Notes: generated from the letters alone by a model not told the origin. Shown: positions 41,331 to 50,706, counted from the first letter of the stretch. The stretch is 59,369 nucleotides of DNA from Acidimicrobiales bacterium (GCA_015478655.1 JADMIJ010000016.1:1-59369), one strand, 5' to 3'. A program made the numbers and translations.

Positions 41331-42197
41331 TTACCCCGCCAGCAGGGCCGGGGCCAGCTGCCGGTAGGCGTCGAAAGGAAAGCCGTCGGAGCGGTCGGCC
41401 ACCACCTGCACGCAGACGTGATCCGCCCCGGCGTCGTGAAAGGCACGCACCCGCTGGGCGAGGGCGGCGGTGTCGCCCCAGGCCACGACGGCGTCGACCA
41501 GCCTGTCGGTACCGCCCCCCTCGAGGTCGTCGCCGAACCCCAGCGTGGCCAGGTTGTGGGCATAGTTGGTCAGCCCGAGGTATCCCGTGGTGTACTCCCG
41601 GGCCTTGGCCCGGGCCACCACCGGATCGGGCTCGAGCACGACGGCCAGCTCCGGGGCCAAGAGGGGCCCGGGGCCCATGAGGCTGCGGGCCCGGGCGATG
41701 TGCTCGACCGGCACGAAGTAGGGATGGGCCCCCGCCGCCCGCTCGGCAGCGAGGGTGAGCATGCGGGGCCCGAGGGCGGCCAGAACCCGTCGATCTGCTG
41801 CCACCGTGGGCCCGAGGTCATCGAGCGCGTCGAGATAGCTGACCATCCGGGAGTAGGGGCGGGCGTACGGCGTGCCGAGCCGCTCGACGATCGGGGCGTG
41901 GCTGGCTCCCAGGCCGAGGAGGAACCGCCCTGGATGGGTGGCCTCGAGCCCGGTCGCCCCTGCTGCTGCCTGCGCCGGGGTGGCGTGCCAGATGGACAGG
42001 ATCCCGCTGGCCACGGGCACCTGCTCCGTGCGGGCCAGGAGCCGACCGAACCGGTCGGAGAAACCGGGCTCCATGCCGCCGGAGCTCCACAGGGCCCCGT
42101 AGCCGAGCGATTCCAATTCGGCCGCGGCCGCTCCGGGAGTCCCGTCGGCGCCGCGCCAGCTGCCGCTCCACCAGACGCCCACGCGGCCGAGTTCCAT
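41331..42197 (-). CDS. LLM-class F420-dependent oxidoreductase
   Basis: A 288-residue luciferase-like enzyme, third of its class in the window. Motifs include LGYGALWSSGG, ATHPGRFLLGLGASHAP and a C-terminal FHDAGADHVCVQV. It matches the mycobacterial MSMEG_4141-like subgroup that uses coenzyme F420. ATG 42197 gives the canonical MELGRVGVWW start; a TAGCCT box lies 8 nt upstream, so the transcript may be nearly leaderless. An in-frame upstream start at 42494 lies inside the next gene and is rejected. Confidence 0.88.
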   Translation of the reverse strand: MELGRVGVWWSGSWRGADGTPGAAAAELESLGYGALWSSGGMEPGFSDRFGRLLARTEQVPVASGILSIWHATPAQAAAGATGLEATHPGRFLLGLGASHAPIVERLGTPYARPYSRMVSYLDALDDLGPTVAADRRVLAALGPRMLTLAAERAAGAHPYFVPVEHIARARSLMGPGPLLAPELAVVLEPDPVVARAKAREYTTGYLGLTNYAHNLATLGFGDDLEGGGTDRLVDAVVAWGDTAALAQRVRAFHDAGADHVCVQVVADRSDGFPFDAYRQLAPALLAG

Positions 42198-42306
42198 CAG
42201 ACGCCAGGCTAGTGACCGCCGGAACGGTCGTCCCGGTCCTGCGGTATTCGAGATCGTGAGACGGCACACTGTGCCCGACCATGGGCGACGGTACGGGCGG
42301 CGAGCC

Positions 42307-43065
42307 TCAGGCCTCCATGGCCGCGGCGGCCAGGGCCCGCATCTCGGGGGGCACGAAGTTGTTCTCGGTGGTGGTCTCGGCCTCGGTGAGCTCCACCATC
42401 CGTTGGGCCACCTCGGCCGGGTCCATCTGGCCGCTGGTGACCATCTCGCCGACCGAACGGAACAGATCGGAGGCCGAGGCATTGATGGAGGCATCGCCGA
42501 ACCACTCCCACATCGAGTCCGCCATGCGGTCGTTGAATCCGGTCTGGTAGGGACCCGGGTTCAGCAGGGTGACGTCGATGCCGAGCGGGGCGAGCTCGCC
42601 CCGCATGGCCTTGCCCATCGCCTCGAGGGCGTGCTTGGTCATGGCGTAGGGTCCGAAGGTGGGTGCGGAGAGCACCCCGGCGATCGACGACATGATGATC
42701 ACCCGCCCGCGGCCCTTGGCCACCATGCCCTTGAGCGCGTGCTGGGTGACGGCGAGCGTGCCGAACACGTTGACGTCGAACAGCCGGCGGACCCGCTCGA
42801 TGGGGACATCGGCCATCGGGCCGGTCTGTCCCGCCCCGGCGTTGTTGATGAGCACGTCGATGTCCCAGGCGGCGACCTTGACCACGTCGTCGCTGGTGAT
42901 GTCCACCCGCTCGACGGTCAACTGGGGCGCCTCGGCCCGCAGCGAGTCGGCCTGCTCGTCGGTCTCGGTGGTGGCGATCACCTGGTGGCCGCGTGCGGCG
43001 AGGGCGAGGCCGGCCAATCTGCCGAACCCACTTCCGGCGCCGGTGATCATCACGGTCTTGGCCAT
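42307..43065 (-). CDS. short-chain dehydrogenase/reductase
   Basis: A 252-residue SDR with TGAGSGFGRLAGLALAARG, NNAGAGQTGP, catalytic Ser in IMSSIAG and Tyr-x-x-x-Lys in YAMTKHAL. The sequence type resembles oxidoreductases acting on hydrophobic ketones. ATG 43065 is fixed by a TATCGT -10 box 7 nt upstream. It lies 38 bp downstream of the PhyH gene on the same strand but apparently has its own promoter. Confidence 0.9.
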   Translation of the reverse strand: MAKTVMITGAGSGFGRLAGLALAARGHQVIATTETDEQADSLRAEAPQLTVERVDITSDDVVKVAAWDIDVLINNAGAGQTGPMADVPIERVRRLFDVNVFGTLAVTQHALKGMVAKGRGRVIIMSSIAGVLSAPTFGPYAMTKHALEAMGKAMRGELAPLGIDVTLLNPGPYQTGFNDRMADSMWEWFGDASINASASDLFRSVGEMVTSGQMDPAEVAQRMVELTEAETTTENNFVPPEMRALAAAAMEA

Positions 43066-43072
43066 GGCCGCC

Positions 43073-43078
43073 ACGATA
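43073..43078 (-). promoter_or_regulatory. -10 box of leaderless SDR gene
   Basis: TATCGT on the minus strand ends 7 nt before ATG 43065. Confidence 0.6.
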
Positions 43079-43103
43079 GGTGATGGGATGCCGAACGCGA
43101 GTC

Positions 43104-44063
43104 CTACGTATGTTGGAGCGCTGCCCTCCAAGGTGAGAGGTCGAGCCTCGGATACCGGAGGGCCGTGCTCGCCACTAGGGCCTCGTTCCAGATCGGGTGG
43201 CCCGGCGGCGGGAAGCCGAACAGTTCGAGCTCCCGAGGAGTCGACCGCTCGGCGAACGTGGTCCACTCCGGATCAGTGGAGTGGGACTGCGCCTGGTTGT
43301 AGCCGATCCAGTCCTGCCCGGCGCACTTGAACGCCACGGCCAGCAGGAAGCGGGCCCGCTCCGTGCCCTCGAACGGGCCGCCGCGGTGGAAGACGTCCGA
43401 CCGGTAGGCGAGGTACGAGCCGCGCACACCGGTGGCGCTGTGCTCGGCCGCGTACAGCTCCGGTTCGTGGTCGGGCATCACCACCGGCGTAATGGCAGAC
43501 ACATGGGCCGAGTCCTGCACAGAGGTGACCCGGGTGGGTTTGTCGGCTTCGGTTACGTCGGAGAGGTAGAGAAACCCCTCCAGGTTCCACCACGGCGCCT
43601 GGCTGCCGGCCGGGAGCCACGAGTGGTTCCGGTCGATGTGCATCGGCTGTTCGTAGTTGGTCAGGCCCGAGTACGAGGCGGTGGCGTGGCTCTGGTAGAG
43701 CCGGATGTCCTCGGTGCCCAGGGCACGCTCGGCAAAGTCGACGATGGAGGGGTGCACGCAGAGTCGATTGAGCGACCCCGAGCCAGGAAACGGGAAGGCC
43801 GAGTTCCAACGGTGCTGTTCCCCGCGGAAGCCGGGTCCCTCCTCGGGCCAGATGAACTCCTCTTGCTGGTCGGCCTTGGAGCCCAGCCACTTCAGGGTGG
43901 CTCCCTCGGGATCCGAGTGGTATTCCTCCGAGGTCGGGAACAGCAAGTGGAGATCGTCGAGGACCCGGTCGATCTCCTCGGTGCCCACCAGGCCGTCGAG
44001 GAGGACCCAGCCATGCTCCTGCCAGGTGTCGACCTCGGCGTCGGTGGCACGTCGTGGAGTCAA
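43104..44063 (-). CDS. phytanoyl-CoA dioxygenase (PhyH) family protein
   Basis: A 319-residue Fe(II)/2-oxoglutarate-dependent oxygenase. The facial triad is visible as His142-x-Asp144 (MHIDRNH) and distal His226 (VFHRGG). These enzymes hydroxylate alkyl chains or natural products; the substrate here is unknown. The start is TTG 44063, supported by AAGAGGA about 8 nt upstream and by a good family N-terminus. It is divergent from an acyl-CoA synthetase, so a lipid-related role is reasonable. Confidence 0.88.
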   Translation of the reverse strand: MTPRRATDAEVDTWQEHGWVLLDGLVGTEEIDRVLDDLHLLFPTSEEYHSDPEGATLKWLGSKADQQEEFIWPEEGPGFRGEQHRWNSAFPFPGSGSLNRLCVHPSIVDFAERALGTEDIRLYQSHATASYSGLTNYEQPMHIDRNHSWLPAGSQAPWWNLEGFLYLSDVTEADKPTRVTSVQDSAHVSAITPVVMPDHEPELYAAEHSATGVRGSYLAYRSDVFHRGGPFEGTERARFLLAVAFKCAGQDWIGYNQAQSHSTDPEWTTFAERSTPRELELFGFPPPGHPIWNEALVASTALRYPRLDLSPWRAALQHT

Positions 44064-44220
44064 GGTACCGTCCTCTTGGGTTCGCGGCTCGGTGGAATCG
44101 ATGTGCCCACAGGATACGTCCGTACGGATCAGAGGGGTCTGCCGCTCGAGGCCTCGCGGATGCAGGCGGCGCCGGCGTCGCCGCTTGCCGTTGCCCCCCT
44201 CGTCATCGGCATCCGGGATG

Positions 44221-44294
44221 AAGCCGACTGATTCGGCTTGGTGCCATTGGGTTTGGGACCACGAATCGCGAGCTCACCACTTGCGACGTAGGAT
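44221..44294 (+). promoter_or_regulatory. inverted repeat and probable -10 before acyl-CoA synthetase
   Basis: AAGCCGA (44221-44227) and TCGGCTT (44233-44239) are perfect arms with a 5-nt spacer. TAGGAT at 44289-44294 is a good -10 candidate, about 67 nt before the ATG. The repeat could be an operator or a small hairpin. Confidence 0.4.
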
Positions 44295-44361
44295 CGCAGG
44301 TCACGCCGGCCGGGATGGGGGCCGGCAGCGGCCCGCACAAGAGGGTGAGAAGGGGAGGGCG

Positions 44362-46047
44362 ATGGCGCTCAGCTATGACGAGGCCTCTGCGCAGGTCACG
44401 GGTCCGGACCAGATCTTCGAGCTGGTCGACGCGTCGGTCGACGGGGTCGACTACCGACTGTTCAAGAACGCCCCACCGACGCTGGGCCAGGTGTTCGCGG
44501 GCGCTCGTGGAGAGGACTCGACGTTCATCGTCTACGAAGACGAACGGTGGACGTTCGATGAGACCATGCGCCACATCGACGCCCTGGCCAGCGCACTCGT
44601 CACCACCTTCGGCATCAAGAAGGGCGACCGGGTCGGCATCGCCATGCGCAACCTGCCCGAGTGGATCGTGTCCTTCGCCGCCATCCTCTCCGTCGGAGCG
44701 GTATCGGTCTCCCTCAACGCCTGGTGGACCGAGGCCGAGGTCGACTACGCCATCGAGGACTCGGCCCTCTCGCTCCTGATCGCCGATCCGGAGCGGATCG
44801 ATCGCGCCCATCGTGCCGCGCACTCCCGGAACATCCCGATGGTCGTCGTGCGGGCCGACCTGATCGAGCCGGGCCCCACCGGCGTCCACCGCTACGACGA
44901 GGTCATCACGCTGGGGGACCCCATGCCCGTCGTCGAGGTCGCCCCCGAAGACGACGCCACCATTCTCTACACCTCGGGGACCACGGGATTCCCCAAGGGG
45001 GCGGTGTCGACCCACCGGGCTGTCACCCAGGCACTCATGGCGTTCTGGGCCAACGCCACCATCCTGACCGCTCGCAAGGGCACTGACATGCTGGGTGGGG
45101 GCCGCACACCGTGCTTCATCCTCATCGTGCCGCTCTTCCATGTCACGGGCTGCGTCCCGGTCATGCTGAGCTGCTTCGGGATGAAGATGAAGCTGGTCAT
45201 GATGCACCGCTGGGACCCCGAGAACGCCCTCCGCCTCATCGAGGCCGAGAAGGTCACCGCCTTCGTCGGTGTGCCCACGCAGAGCTGGGACATGCTCGAG
45301 AGCCCGGCCTTCTCCAAGTACGACACCTCATCGCTGGCCACCATCGGCGGTGGCGGGGCGCCGGCCCCGGTCAAGCTGGTGGACCGTGTCGAGAAGGGGT
45401 TTGCGCGTGGCCGACCCAATATCGGCTATGGGATGACCGAGACCAACGCCTTCGGACCTGGGAACAGCGGGGACGAGTACGTGACCCACCCAACGTCGAC
45501 CGGTCGGGCCCAGACCACCATCATGGACATGGAGATCCGCGATGAGAACGGCATCTCGGTCCCGGCGGGAGTGCGGGGCGAGATCTGGATGAAGGGACCG
45601 AACCTCATACGGGGCTATTGGAACAAGCCCGAGGCCACCGCCGAGACCATCGTCGAGGGATGGCTCGCCTCCGGTGATCTGGGCCGGATCGACGAGGAGG
45701 GGTTCCTCTACATCGAGGACCGGGCCAAGGACATGGTGCTCCGGGCCGGGGAGAACGTCTACTGCGCCGAAGTGGAGAGTGCCATCTACGACCACCCGTC
45801 GGTCTATGAGGCCGCGGTCTTCGGTGTCCCCAACGAGCGGCTCGGCGAAGAGGTGGCCTGCGTCATCCAGAACAAGGCCGAGTCCACGCTGAACGGTGAC
45901 GAGCTCAAGGACTTCCTGGCCGAGCGGCTCGCACCGTTCAAAATCCCGAGCCGCATCGCCTTCACCGACGAGCGGCTGCCCCGGAACCCCTCCGGGAAGA
46001 TCCTCAAACGCGAGCTGCGCGAGCACTACTTCGCAGACGCCGGGTAG
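44362..46047 (+). CDS. acyl-CoA synthetase / AMP-dependent ligase
   Basis: A 561-residue ANL-superfamily ligase that adenylates a carboxylic acid and forms its CoA thioester. Motifs are the P-loop-like ILYTSGTTGFPKGAV, GYGMTE, the hinge YIEDRAKDMVLRAGENVYCAE and the catalytic Lys in NPSGKILKREL. Length and sequence suit a fatty- or aromatic-acid ligase of the FadD type; the substrate is not predictable. ATG 44362 has AGGGGAGGG upstream. Confidence 0.93.
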   Translation: MALSYDEASAQVTGPDQIFELVDASVDGVDYRLFKNAPPTLGQVFAGARGEDSTFIVYEDERWTFDETMRHIDALASALVTTFGIKKGDRVGIAMRNLPEWIVSFAAILSVGAVSVSLNAWWTEAEVDYAIEDSALSLLIADPERIDRAHRAAHSRNIPMVVVRADLIEPGPTGVHRYDEVITLGDPMPVVEVAPEDDATILYTSGTTGFPKGAVSTHRAVTQALMAFWANATILTARKGTDMLGGGRTPCFILIVPLFHVTGCVPVMLSCFGMKMKLVMMHRWDPENALRLIEAEKVTAFVGVPTQSWDMLESPAFSKYDTSSLATIGGGGAPAPVKLVDRVEKGFARGRPNIGYGMTETNAFGPGNSGDEYVTHPTSTGRAQTTIMDMEIRDENGISVPAGVRGEIWMKGPNLIRGYWNKPEATAETIVEGWLASGDLGRIDEEGFLYIEDRAKDMVLRAGENVYCAEVESAIYDHPSVYEAAVFGVPNERLGEEVACVIQNKAESTLNGDELKDFLAERLAPFKIPSRIAFTDERLPRNPSGKILKRELREHYFADAG

Positions 46048-46128
46048 CGACCGGTCCATCATGACCGCGCCACCGGGCCTGCACCCGGGGCGGGACTCGC
46101 GGGATTACTGCGGATACCCGTGGCCCGG

Positions 46129-46153
46129 GGCGGCCACCTCCGGAGCGGCCGCC
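46129..46153. terminator. hairpin between convergent ligase and aldolase genes
   Basis: GGCGGCC (46129-46135) and GGCCGCC (46147-46153) pair around an 11-nt loop. There is no T-run, so terminator function is tentative. Confidence 0.4.
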
Positions 46154-46188
46154 TCGAAGTCGCGCGCAGCCCGGACCAGCAGCGTCCC

Positions 46189-46854
46189 TCAGGCCTTGTC
46201 CACCTTCTTGAGGGCGCCGTAGCCACGCTCCATGGCCGACGTGATGATGTTCTCGAAGTCCTTGTCGGTCAGCACACGGGGTGTCCCGAGCGAGGCGGAC
46301 CGCCAGTAGAGCTCGGCCAGCCATTCGAGGAGCTCGAGGCGCTCGACGGCCTGGTCCATGGTGCTGCCGTAGGCGACGGAGCCGTGGTTCTGCATCATGG
46401 CGGCGTTCCGGCCCTTCAGTGCCTCGATGACATTGTCGGCGAGCTCCTGGGAGCCGAAGGTCGCGTAGGCCGCAGTCCGGGGGGCACCTCCCAGGCCCAG
46501 ACAGCTGTAGTGCAGTGGTGGCAACTCGTCGTGGGTGCAGGAGAGCGCGGTGGACGCCATGGCATGGGCATGGGTGATGGCCAGGGCGTTGGTGGCCGCG
46601 TAGATGCCGGTGTGGAGGGGTACCTCGGAGGTGGGGGCGAGGTCCCCGTCCACGATCTCGCCGTCCATTTGGATGACGGTGACCATCTCGGCCGTCACGG
46701 TGCCCAGGTCGGCCCCGGTAGGGGTCACTGCCACCAGGTCTCCCTTGCGGGCGGAGATGTTGCCGGCCGTGCCGATGACCAGACCTTCCTCGGCCAGGTG
46801 GCGGCTCGCACCGGCCACCGCCTCTCGTTGCTCTGCCAAGAGCAGATCGCTCAT
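46189..46854 (-). CDS. class II aldolase/adducin family protein
   Basis: A 221-residue protein of the FucA/AraD type. The conserved core GTAGNISAR, SEVPLH and the zinc-binding THAHA are present, and a third His lies in MMQNHGSV. Members are zinc aldolases or epimerases acting on sugar phosphates. ATG 46854 has AAAGGA upstream. No other sugar gene is nearby. Confidence 0.9.
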   Translation of the reverse strand: MSDLLLAEQREAVAGASRHLAEEGLVIGTAGNISARKGDLVAVTPTGADLGTVTAEMVTVIQMDGEIVDGDLAPTSEVPLHTGIYAATNALAITHAHAMASTALSCTHDELPPLHYSCLGLGGAPRTAAYATFGSQELADNVIEALKGRNAAMMQNHGSVAYGSTMDQAVERLELLEWLAELYWRSASLGTPRVLTDKDFENIITSAMERGYGALKKVDKA

Positions 46855-46997
46855 TCTCAGGTCCTTTCCGAAAGATCGAACACTACTGCTTGGAACGGTG
46901 ACACGGCCGGGTCGCCCTCCGTGGTGAGAGCAGGCAGGTGGTCGGGCCGCGGACTCTCGCTCAATTCGCCCACCCGACGGGAAACGTCACTGTCCTT

Positions 46998-47558
46998 TCA
47001 CGTCCTGGCCGTGCCGTAGTGAAGGTGGATCACGCCGCTGGCGAAACGACGCTCGTCCAGGAGCTCGAGTTCGATGCGGACATCGTTCGGAAAGGCCGGT
47101 GTGCCGCCTCCCACCAGGATGGGAACCACGAAGAGGTGGTACTCGTCCACCAAGGCGGCATTGATGGCCTGGGCGGCGAGGTCGGGACCGCCCACGCTGA
47201 GGTCAGGCCCGGACGCCGACTTCATCTGTCGGACCGCCTCGGGGTCGAAGACCTGTTCGATCCGAGTCCGGGCGCTGGATGCCGTTCCCAGTGTCGTCGA
47301 GTACACGATCTTGTCTGCCGCCCGCCAGATCTCCGCGAAGTCCCTCGTGACCGATCGATCGGTGGGGGCCTGGATGGTTTCCCAGCCCACCATGGTCTCG
47401 TACATCCTGCGTCCATACAGGTAGGTCCCGATCGGCCGTTCGGTGTCGTTGATGAAGGAGTGCACCTCTTCGTCCGGCTCGGCCCAGTCGAAGTTGCCGG
47501 CCTCGTCCGATGTGTAGCCGTCGAGCGACGCAATCACCGCATAGATCAGCCTTCCCAT
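46998..47558 (-). CDS. dihydrofolate reductase-like (RibD C-terminal) protein
   Basis: A 186-residue protein of the RibD_C/DfrA-like family. The N-terminus is LIYAVIASLDGYTSDEAGNFDW and the C-terminal LVDEYHLFVVPILVGGGTPAF carries the NADPH-site Gly triplet. It is probably a flavin- or pteridine-linked reductase rather than housekeeping DHFR. ATG 47558 has AGGGGAT 6-7 nt upstream, and the longer frame from 47609 is rejected. Confidence 0.88.
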   Translation of the reverse strand: MGRLIYAVIASLDGYTSDEAGNFDWAEPDEEVHSFINDTERPIGTYLYGRRMYETMVGWETIQAPTDRSVTRDFAEIWRAADKIVYSTTLGTASSARTRIEQVFDPEAVRQMKSASGPDLSVGGPDLAAQAINAALVDEYHLFVVPILVGGGTPAFPNDVRIELELLDERRFASGVIHLHYGTART

Positions 47559-47716
47559 GGCGCTATCCCCTGCAGGTCGGAGGCTCGCTACCGCTCCATT
47601 GCCCACCACATCGCAGTGGCGACATGTGGAACAGTATCCGCCTGTCGGCGCGGCGGCTCATCGGGACATCGGTCAGAGCCCTCAAGACCGGCCACCACTA
47701 TGCCGATGGCGTAGGC

Positions 47717-47878
47717 ATGACCGCGCAACCGGAGCCCAGAGGGGACGAGAGGCGCGGCGATGCCGAATGGAGTTGCCCTGAGTGCGGTCGTCCGACCGAG
47801 GCGAACCCGGCCACGGGTGAGCCCTTCCGCCTCTGTCGTTCCTGCTACGACTCCTACGTCCACCACGCCGGCCGCTAG
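47717..47878 (+). CDS. small zinc-ribbon protein
   Basis: A 53-residue protein with two Cys pairs, CPECG (about 18-22) and CRSCY (about 40-44), a compact zinc ribbon. An in-frame upstream ATG at 47624 would add 31 residues of less typical sequence. It ends 5 bp from the end of the convergent pilin-like gene. Function unknown. Confidence 0.6.
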   Translation: MTAQPEPRGDERRGDAEWSCPECGRPTEANPATGEPFRLCRSCYDSYVHHAGR

Positions 47879-47883
47879 TCTGC

Positions 47884-48462
47884 TCAGCCCGCGGGGAAGC
47901 TGCTCTCCTGCCAACCGATGGCGGATGAGGACACCGAACCGGCCACTGGCGCCGTCGTCATCGCCGGGGCCGCGCAACTCGCCAGACCGGTCTGTGCTCC
48001 GTACCAAGTGGCACCGCCCGCCGCTCTCCATACCAACCAGCAGATGCCGTCCGAGGATCGGTCCGCCATGGTGATGCTCCCGCTACCGGCGGCATCGCTT
48101 GCGACGACGACGCTGACCGTCGACGCATTGACCGAAGGCCCGGAGACGAACGAGATCGAGGGATCGGATGCCGACAACGTCGAGATGTCAAGGGATCCGA
48201 GCCCACCAGCGGTAGCCGACGCAGCCGCAGCGGCCGTCAACCCCGTGGACAGCGCCTGCTGGGCCTGAAGCTCGTTCGTCTGGCCGACGCCGGGAGCGTT
48301 GGCCACGCTGGGCTTGGCGACACTGCCCGAGTGCAGCGCGTTTCCCAAGAGGAGTGCGACCAGAAGGGCAGTCGCGACCAAGCTGAGCACAGTGGCGATC
48401 ATCGACAATCCGGCATCGAGGCTGATCTCCAGTTGCCGGTCCTCCCGTGCGCTCGATTGCAT
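47884..48462 (-). CDS. pilin-like secreted or membrane-anchored protein
   Basis: A 192-residue protein. A short charged N-terminus (SSAREDRQLEISLD) precedes one hydrophobic helix (about 19-40), then Ala/Ser/Thr-rich sequence and a C-terminal domain with a Cys pair in GICWLVWRAA and GLASCAAP. This layout resembles actinobacterial type IV-pilin-like proteins, but the prepilin peptidase site is not clear. ATG 48462 has GGAGGG 5 nt upstream. A promoter about 310 nt upstream implies a long leader. Confidence 0.65.
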   Translation of the reverse strand: MQSSAREDRQLEISLDAGLSMIATVLSLVATALLVALLLGNALHSGSVAKPSVANAPGVGQTNELQAQQALSTGLTAAAAASATAGGLGSLDISTLSASDPSISFVSGPSVNASTVSVVVASDAAGSGSITMADRSSDGICWLVWRAAGGATWYGAQTGLASCAAPAMTTAPVAGSVSSSAIGWQESSFPAG

Positions 48463-48835
48463 GGTCACCCTCCGAGCCTTCAGCGACACGCAGATTCCGG
48501 CCAAATCCGCCATTGCCCCCGAAGGAGCTGGCTGAGGAGGCGCGGTGCGACGCCCTTGGGTCATCGGCTCGTCCCGCTATCGAACTTGAGTCTCGGGCCG
48601 AACGACGACAGCGAAATCGCAGTCCGGGCGCACGGAGCGGACTCGAGGAGAGGAAAGGGGACGGCCGCGTCGGCGGCTGATCCCCTAGTCACACCGCCAA
48701 CGGGCTCGTCCCACCGCCCCCCGTCCTAGTTGATCCTGCCAACCAATCGAGGTCCCGCACACAGTTGATCGGCCGATCGTAAGCCGAACATTCATTCGAG
48801 TTAAGAAGGACCTAAGACCTGCGGTCGCCTGTTGC
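48463..48835. other. long non-coding leader and promoter region
   Basis: No gene is recognised. The stretch carries the minus-strand promoter and the palindrome described next, leaving about 300 nt of 5' leader before the pilin-like gene. An in-frame extension to ATG 48564 has low-quality sequence. Confidence 0.5.
48767..48804 (-). promoter_or_regulatory. probable promoter of pilin-like gene with start-site palindrome
   Basis: Minus-strand -35 TTAACT (48804-48799) and -10 TACGAT (48781-48776) are 17 nt apart. The 12-bp palindrome GATCGGCCGATC (48767-48778) overlaps the -10 and the expected transcript start. Confidence 0.45.
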
Positions 48836-50638
48836 TCAGAATCCGAAGGCCGTCCGGAGGCTGTTTGCAGACGCGGCATCGCCCAACTCTGGGACGCCGG
48901 CGACGTCTTCGGCCGCTTTGAGCAGCGAGTAGTGCGTGAAGGGTGTGGCCGACACCGTGCCGGGTGTCGTGTACGGGGACATGGCGATCATGGCGACGTT
49001 GTTGTTGCTGGAGCCCTCGTCCCACACGATGATCACGGCGAGCTGTCCCGAGGCGTAGTCGGGCCCGCTGGTGATCTGCGGGATCCATCCCGCCAGCCAC
49101 GAGTCGCCCTGCTGGATTGATCCGTCGTGCATATCGTTGTTCAGATTTGGGGTGACGGTGCTGAATGTAGGCAGCGTGCCGTTGACCACGTCGGAGTGCA
49201 GGGCACCGGATGTGGTGGTGCCCAGCGGCACGTCGTTGGTGGCGCAGTCGGACAGGTCGGTGTAGTACTCGGCAGGGTTGTGCTTGCTGGCGTAGGCCGG
49301 GCCGCTGTTCGAGCAGTTGCCCGCCATCGATTCGGCGTAGCCTCTCCAGCTACCTGCCACCTGGTTGAAGATGTTGTCGTTACCGGTCAGGCACGACCCA
49401 CCGGGGTTGCAGTCGCTGGTCCACGGGGACGATGCATAGCTGACCCCAGATGTTGAACTCATGTAGTTCGGCAACGACGGATGGGCGACGGCCTGGTAGT
49501 TGCTGGCCTGCCCACAGGCGTTGGCGTAGGCGTTGATGTTCGGCGCCGATGAGCTACCGATGATCTCGGACCGACTGTGGTTCTCCTCGTAGATGACCAT
49601 GACCTTGCTCGTTGCCGGGGTGCCGACCCTGGAGCCACAGGCATCGCCGACAGGCGACGCCGTGGTCTCCGCCATGCCCACGATCGGCTTGTTGAGGTGG
49701 ATCGACCCGGTCGAACCGTGGAACGTGGCGTCGCCATAGGAGAAGACCCCACCGTCGGAACCCACCAGCCAGTAGCCCTGCCCGCCGGGTGTCCCGGTCA
49801 TGCCCACGATCGGCATGGTGAGATGGATGGCCCCGGTCGAACCGTGGAAGGTGGCGTCGCCATAGGAGAAGACACCACCGTCGGAGCCCACCAGCCAGTA
49901 GCCCTGCCCGTCGGGGGTGGCAGCAATGCCTACGATCGGTTGGTTGAGGTGCATGGCCCCGGTGGACCCGAAGTACGTGGCGTCGCCGCCGCAGAAGACA
50001 CCACCGTCGGAGGCCACCAGCCAGTAACCCTGGCCGTCGGGAGTGGCGGCAATGCCTACGATCGGCTTGTTGAGGTGGATCGACCCGGTCGAACCGTGGA
50101 ATCTGGCGGTGCCGAAGGAGAAGACGCCGCCATCGGAGCCGACCAGCCAGTAGCCCTGACCGTCCGGGGTCGAGGCCATGCCCACGATCGGTTTGTTCAG
50201 AGCCAGCGCTCCGGTCGAGCCCTGGAACGTGGCGTCGCCGTAGGTGAAGACGCCCCCGTCCGAGGCGACGAGCCAGTAGCCCTGCCCGTCAGGTGTCCCG
50301 GCCATGCCCACGATCGCCTTCTTGAGGGTGAGCGCCCCGATTGATCCGTGGAACCCTGCGCCGGCGCCGGAAAAGATGCCCCCGTCGGAGGCGACGAGCC
50401 AATAGGTGGAGGCAGGGGTGCCAGGTGTGGATGGGTGTGTACCCATTGACGAATTGGCGGCCGGGCTGGTCACGGCTCCATGGGAGTTCGTTTGACCAGC
50501 ACCGGCGAGAACGAGGCCAACGTTCGCTGCCGCGAATGCTCCCAGAGCAAGGATGAGACCCATTGCCAGTCGGTGCCATCGCCCCGACGCGATCAGGGTC
50601 TGCTCATCAAGGTTCAACTTCGTCTGGCCACCTCTCAC
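48836..50638 (-). CDS. secreted phosphoesterase with six YWLV.SDGG repeats
   Basis: About 600 residues from GTG 50638. A signal or anchor helix (about 26-50) is followed by six 42-residue repeats (50404 down to about 49661) with consensus YWLVxSDGGVFSYGDATFHGSTG, probably a propeller-like surface domain. The C-terminal 270 residues form a phosphoesterase/acid phosphatase domain (VMVIYEENHSRSEI as metal site, AHPSLPNYMSSTSG, VIIVWDEGSSNNNVAM). The repeats probably bind surface polymers. A TAGCGT box lies 16 nt before the GTG; the exact start is uncertain. Confidence 0.85.
   Translation of the reverse strand: MRGGQTKLNLDEQTLIASGRWHRLAMGLILALGAFAAANVGLVLAGAGQTNSHGAVTSPAANSSMGTHPSTPGTPASTYWLVASDGGIFSGAGAGFHGSIGALTLKKAIVGMAGTPDGQGYWLVASDGGVFTYGDATFQGSTGALALNKPIVGMASTPDGQGYWLVGSDGGVFSFGTARFHGSTGSIHLNKPIVGIAATPDGQGYWLVASDGGVFCGGDATYFGSTGAMHLNQPIVGIAATPDGQGYWLVGSDGGVFSYGDATFHGSTGAIHLTMPIVGMTGTPGGQGYWLVGSDGGVFSYGDATFHGSTGSIHLNKPIVGMAETTASPVGDACGSRVGTPATSKVMVIYEENHSRSEIIGSSSAPNINAYANACGQASNYQAVAHPSLPNYMSSTSGVSYASSPWTSDCNPGGSCLTGNDNIFNQVAGSWRGYAESMAGNCSNSGPAYASKHNPAEYYTDLSDCATNDVPLGTTTSGALHSDVVNGTLPTFSTVTPNLNNDMHDGSIQQGDSWLAGWIPQITSGPDYASGQLAVIIVWDEGSSNNNVAMIAMSPYTTPGTVSATPFTHYSLLKAAEDVAGVPELGDAASANSLRTAFGF
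49661..50404 (-). repeat. 126-bp in-frame tandem repeats within the phosphoesterase gene
   Basis: Six consecutive units of 126 bp (42 codons), the last slightly shortened. Units 3, 5 and 6 are especially similar at the DNA level, suggesting recent duplication or gene conversion. Confidence 0.9.
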
Positions 50639-50706
50639 CCGTCGGTCGTGCCAGACGCTAACCCAACGAAGGGGACGAGTCCGGGTGCCGTCATGGACGA
50701 ACGTTC

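Noticed and set aside
49661..50404. Regular repeats considered as a CRISPR-like array
   Set aside because: Units are 126 bp, contiguous and in frame, with no spacers; they encode protein repeats.
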